Shown here in pieces: positions 13,683-14,128 of a DNA stretch of 14,128 nt. The DNA comes from an uncultured Lachnospiraceae bacterium (GTDB lineage: Bacteria; Bacillota; Clostridia; Lachnospirales; Lachnospiraceae), in the NCBI GenBank assembly GCA_958444395.1, contig CAUCOL010000009.1, positions 1 to 14,128 of the forward strand. The letters are read 5' to 3'. Each line of letters starts with the position of its first letter. Positions within the stretch are counted from its first letter, which is position 1. The position numbers were made by a program, and so were the translations under genes. The notes beneath the pieces were generated by a model. The model made no database searches. It worked only from the letters and a program-made list of their open reading frames with translations, and was not told the origin of the DNA.

Positions 13683-14128
13683 TCAGATAAATATCATACA
13701 GTCCGGCAGCTGCTTCTGCAGCTGTTGATATTGAGCCTGTGATACAGAGGTATTAGTCAGGTTCAGTGTCGTCAGTCCGGAGAGTGAAAAGAGGCTTTCG
13801 ATATCATCGAATGCAGGATTGGAGGAAAGATCCAGATACTTCAAGCCTGAGAGAGAGGATAGACAGGAAGCCTCTTTTATTTGATTGGAGGAAAGAACCA
13901 GAACATCCAGTTCTGACAGGGCACTCAGATCCGGAAGGGAAGATAACTGATTTTTGTTCATATATAATTCCTTTATGTGAATAAAGGAGGGAAGAAATTC
14001 GGCGGATGTGAATGCATTCTCTCCGGCATAAAGTACAGAGACGGTCGAAGGATCTTCAATCTGATCGAAAAGATCTTCCAGGGTATGAAGTCCCTTTTTC
14101 TGGACATTCAGTTCGGAAGGAGGTGGTG
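13683..14128 (-). CDS. Leucine-rich-repeat protein, C-terminal part (runs off the window)
   Basis: The frame is open on the minus strand from the TGA at 13683-13685 to the window edge, showing 147 residues of a longer protein whose N-terminus lies beyond 14128. An ATG at 13961 is inside a repeat (IKELYMNKNQLSSLP), so it is not the true start. At least three 22-23-residue leucine-rich repeats are seen (LDVLVLSSNQI, LKYLDLSSNPAF, LTTLNLTNTSV), with a partial fourth before them. The protein closes with QLQKQLPDCMIFI, like the capping end common in bacterial LRR proteins. Such proteins mediate protein binding and are often surface-exposed, but the missing N-terminus prevents saying whether this one is secreted. 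Confidence 0.85.
   Translation of the reverse strand, partial: PPPSELNVQKKGLHTLEDLFDQIEDPSTVSVLYAGENAFTSAEFLPSFIHIKELYMNKNQLSSLPDLSALSELDVLVLSSNQIKEASCLSSLSGLKYLDLSSNPAFDDIESLFSLSGLTTLNLTNTSVSQAQYQQLQKQLPDCMIFI

Noticed and set aside
13766..13984. 72-codon plus-strand frame over the LRR gene
   Set aside because: The minus-strand frame shows real leucine-rich repeats and continues to the window edge; the plus frame shows no recognisable domain.
1..14128. CRISPR array, transposon, phage or toxin-antitoxin module
   Set aside because: No regularly spaced direct repeats, transposase, integrase or recognisable toxin-antitoxin pair was seen on either strand.

Overview
The window looks like a chromosomal segment of a low-GC Firmicute, most likely a Lachnospiraceae-type Clostridium relative. 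The reasons are A/T-rich intergenic DNA, AAAGG/GGAGG ribosome binding sites, Bacillus/Clostridium-type parS sites (TGTTTCACGTGAAAC core), a Soj/Spo0J-type ParA/ParB pair followed by a DUF4446 gene, and clostridial-type versions of Pdp, DeoC, a small alarmone synthetase and a YpsC/RlmL-like methyltransferase. No transposase, phage gene, CRISPR array, tRNA or rRNA is visible. The family-level assignment is inference.

Layout. Positions 1-455 are gene-free and carry two parS sites, one at the centre of a perfect 44-bp palindrome. Positions 462-3672 (+) form a tight cluster: parA, parB, a membrane-anchored DUF4446 protein and a Na+/Ca2+-exchanger-type antiporter. It converges on a small alarmone synthetase (3855-4670, -), which lies downstream of a family 2 glycosyltransferase (4798-5814, -). 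Divergent from that, positions 6030-8469 (+) encode a two-gene pyrimidine deoxynucleoside salvage unit: a single-chain DeoC-cytidine deaminase fusion overlapping a pyrimidine-nucleoside phosphorylase. It converges, through a branched inverted-repeat element, on a THUMP/SAM rRNA-methyltransferase-like gene (8618-9790, -) whose likely start is TTG. Divergent again, 10032-13646 (+) encode two half-transporters whose asymmetric ATP-site residues mark them as a heterodimeric ABC exporter. The right edge holds the C-terminal part of a leucine-rich-repeat protein on the minus strand, running out of the window.

How genes work together. ParA, ParB and the two parS sites form a chromosome-segregation (ParABS) module, usually found near the replication origin, although no DnaA-box cluster is seen here. 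Cdd, Pdp and DeoC activities cover deoxycytidine to deoxyuridine, to uracil plus deoxyribose-1-phosphate, and, after a phosphopentomutase step not encoded here, to acetaldehyde plus glyceraldehyde-3-phosphate. The ABC pair should give one degenerate and one catalytic ATP site.

Most of the window is ordinary housekeeping and transport DNA. The less ordinary points are the DeoC-Cdd fusion with a possible internal start for a free deaminase, the parS site inside a terminator-like palindrome, the branched intergenic element at 8518-8609, and a possible attenuator/upstream ORF before the ABC operon. I did not find convincing evidence of a wholly new multi-gene system.
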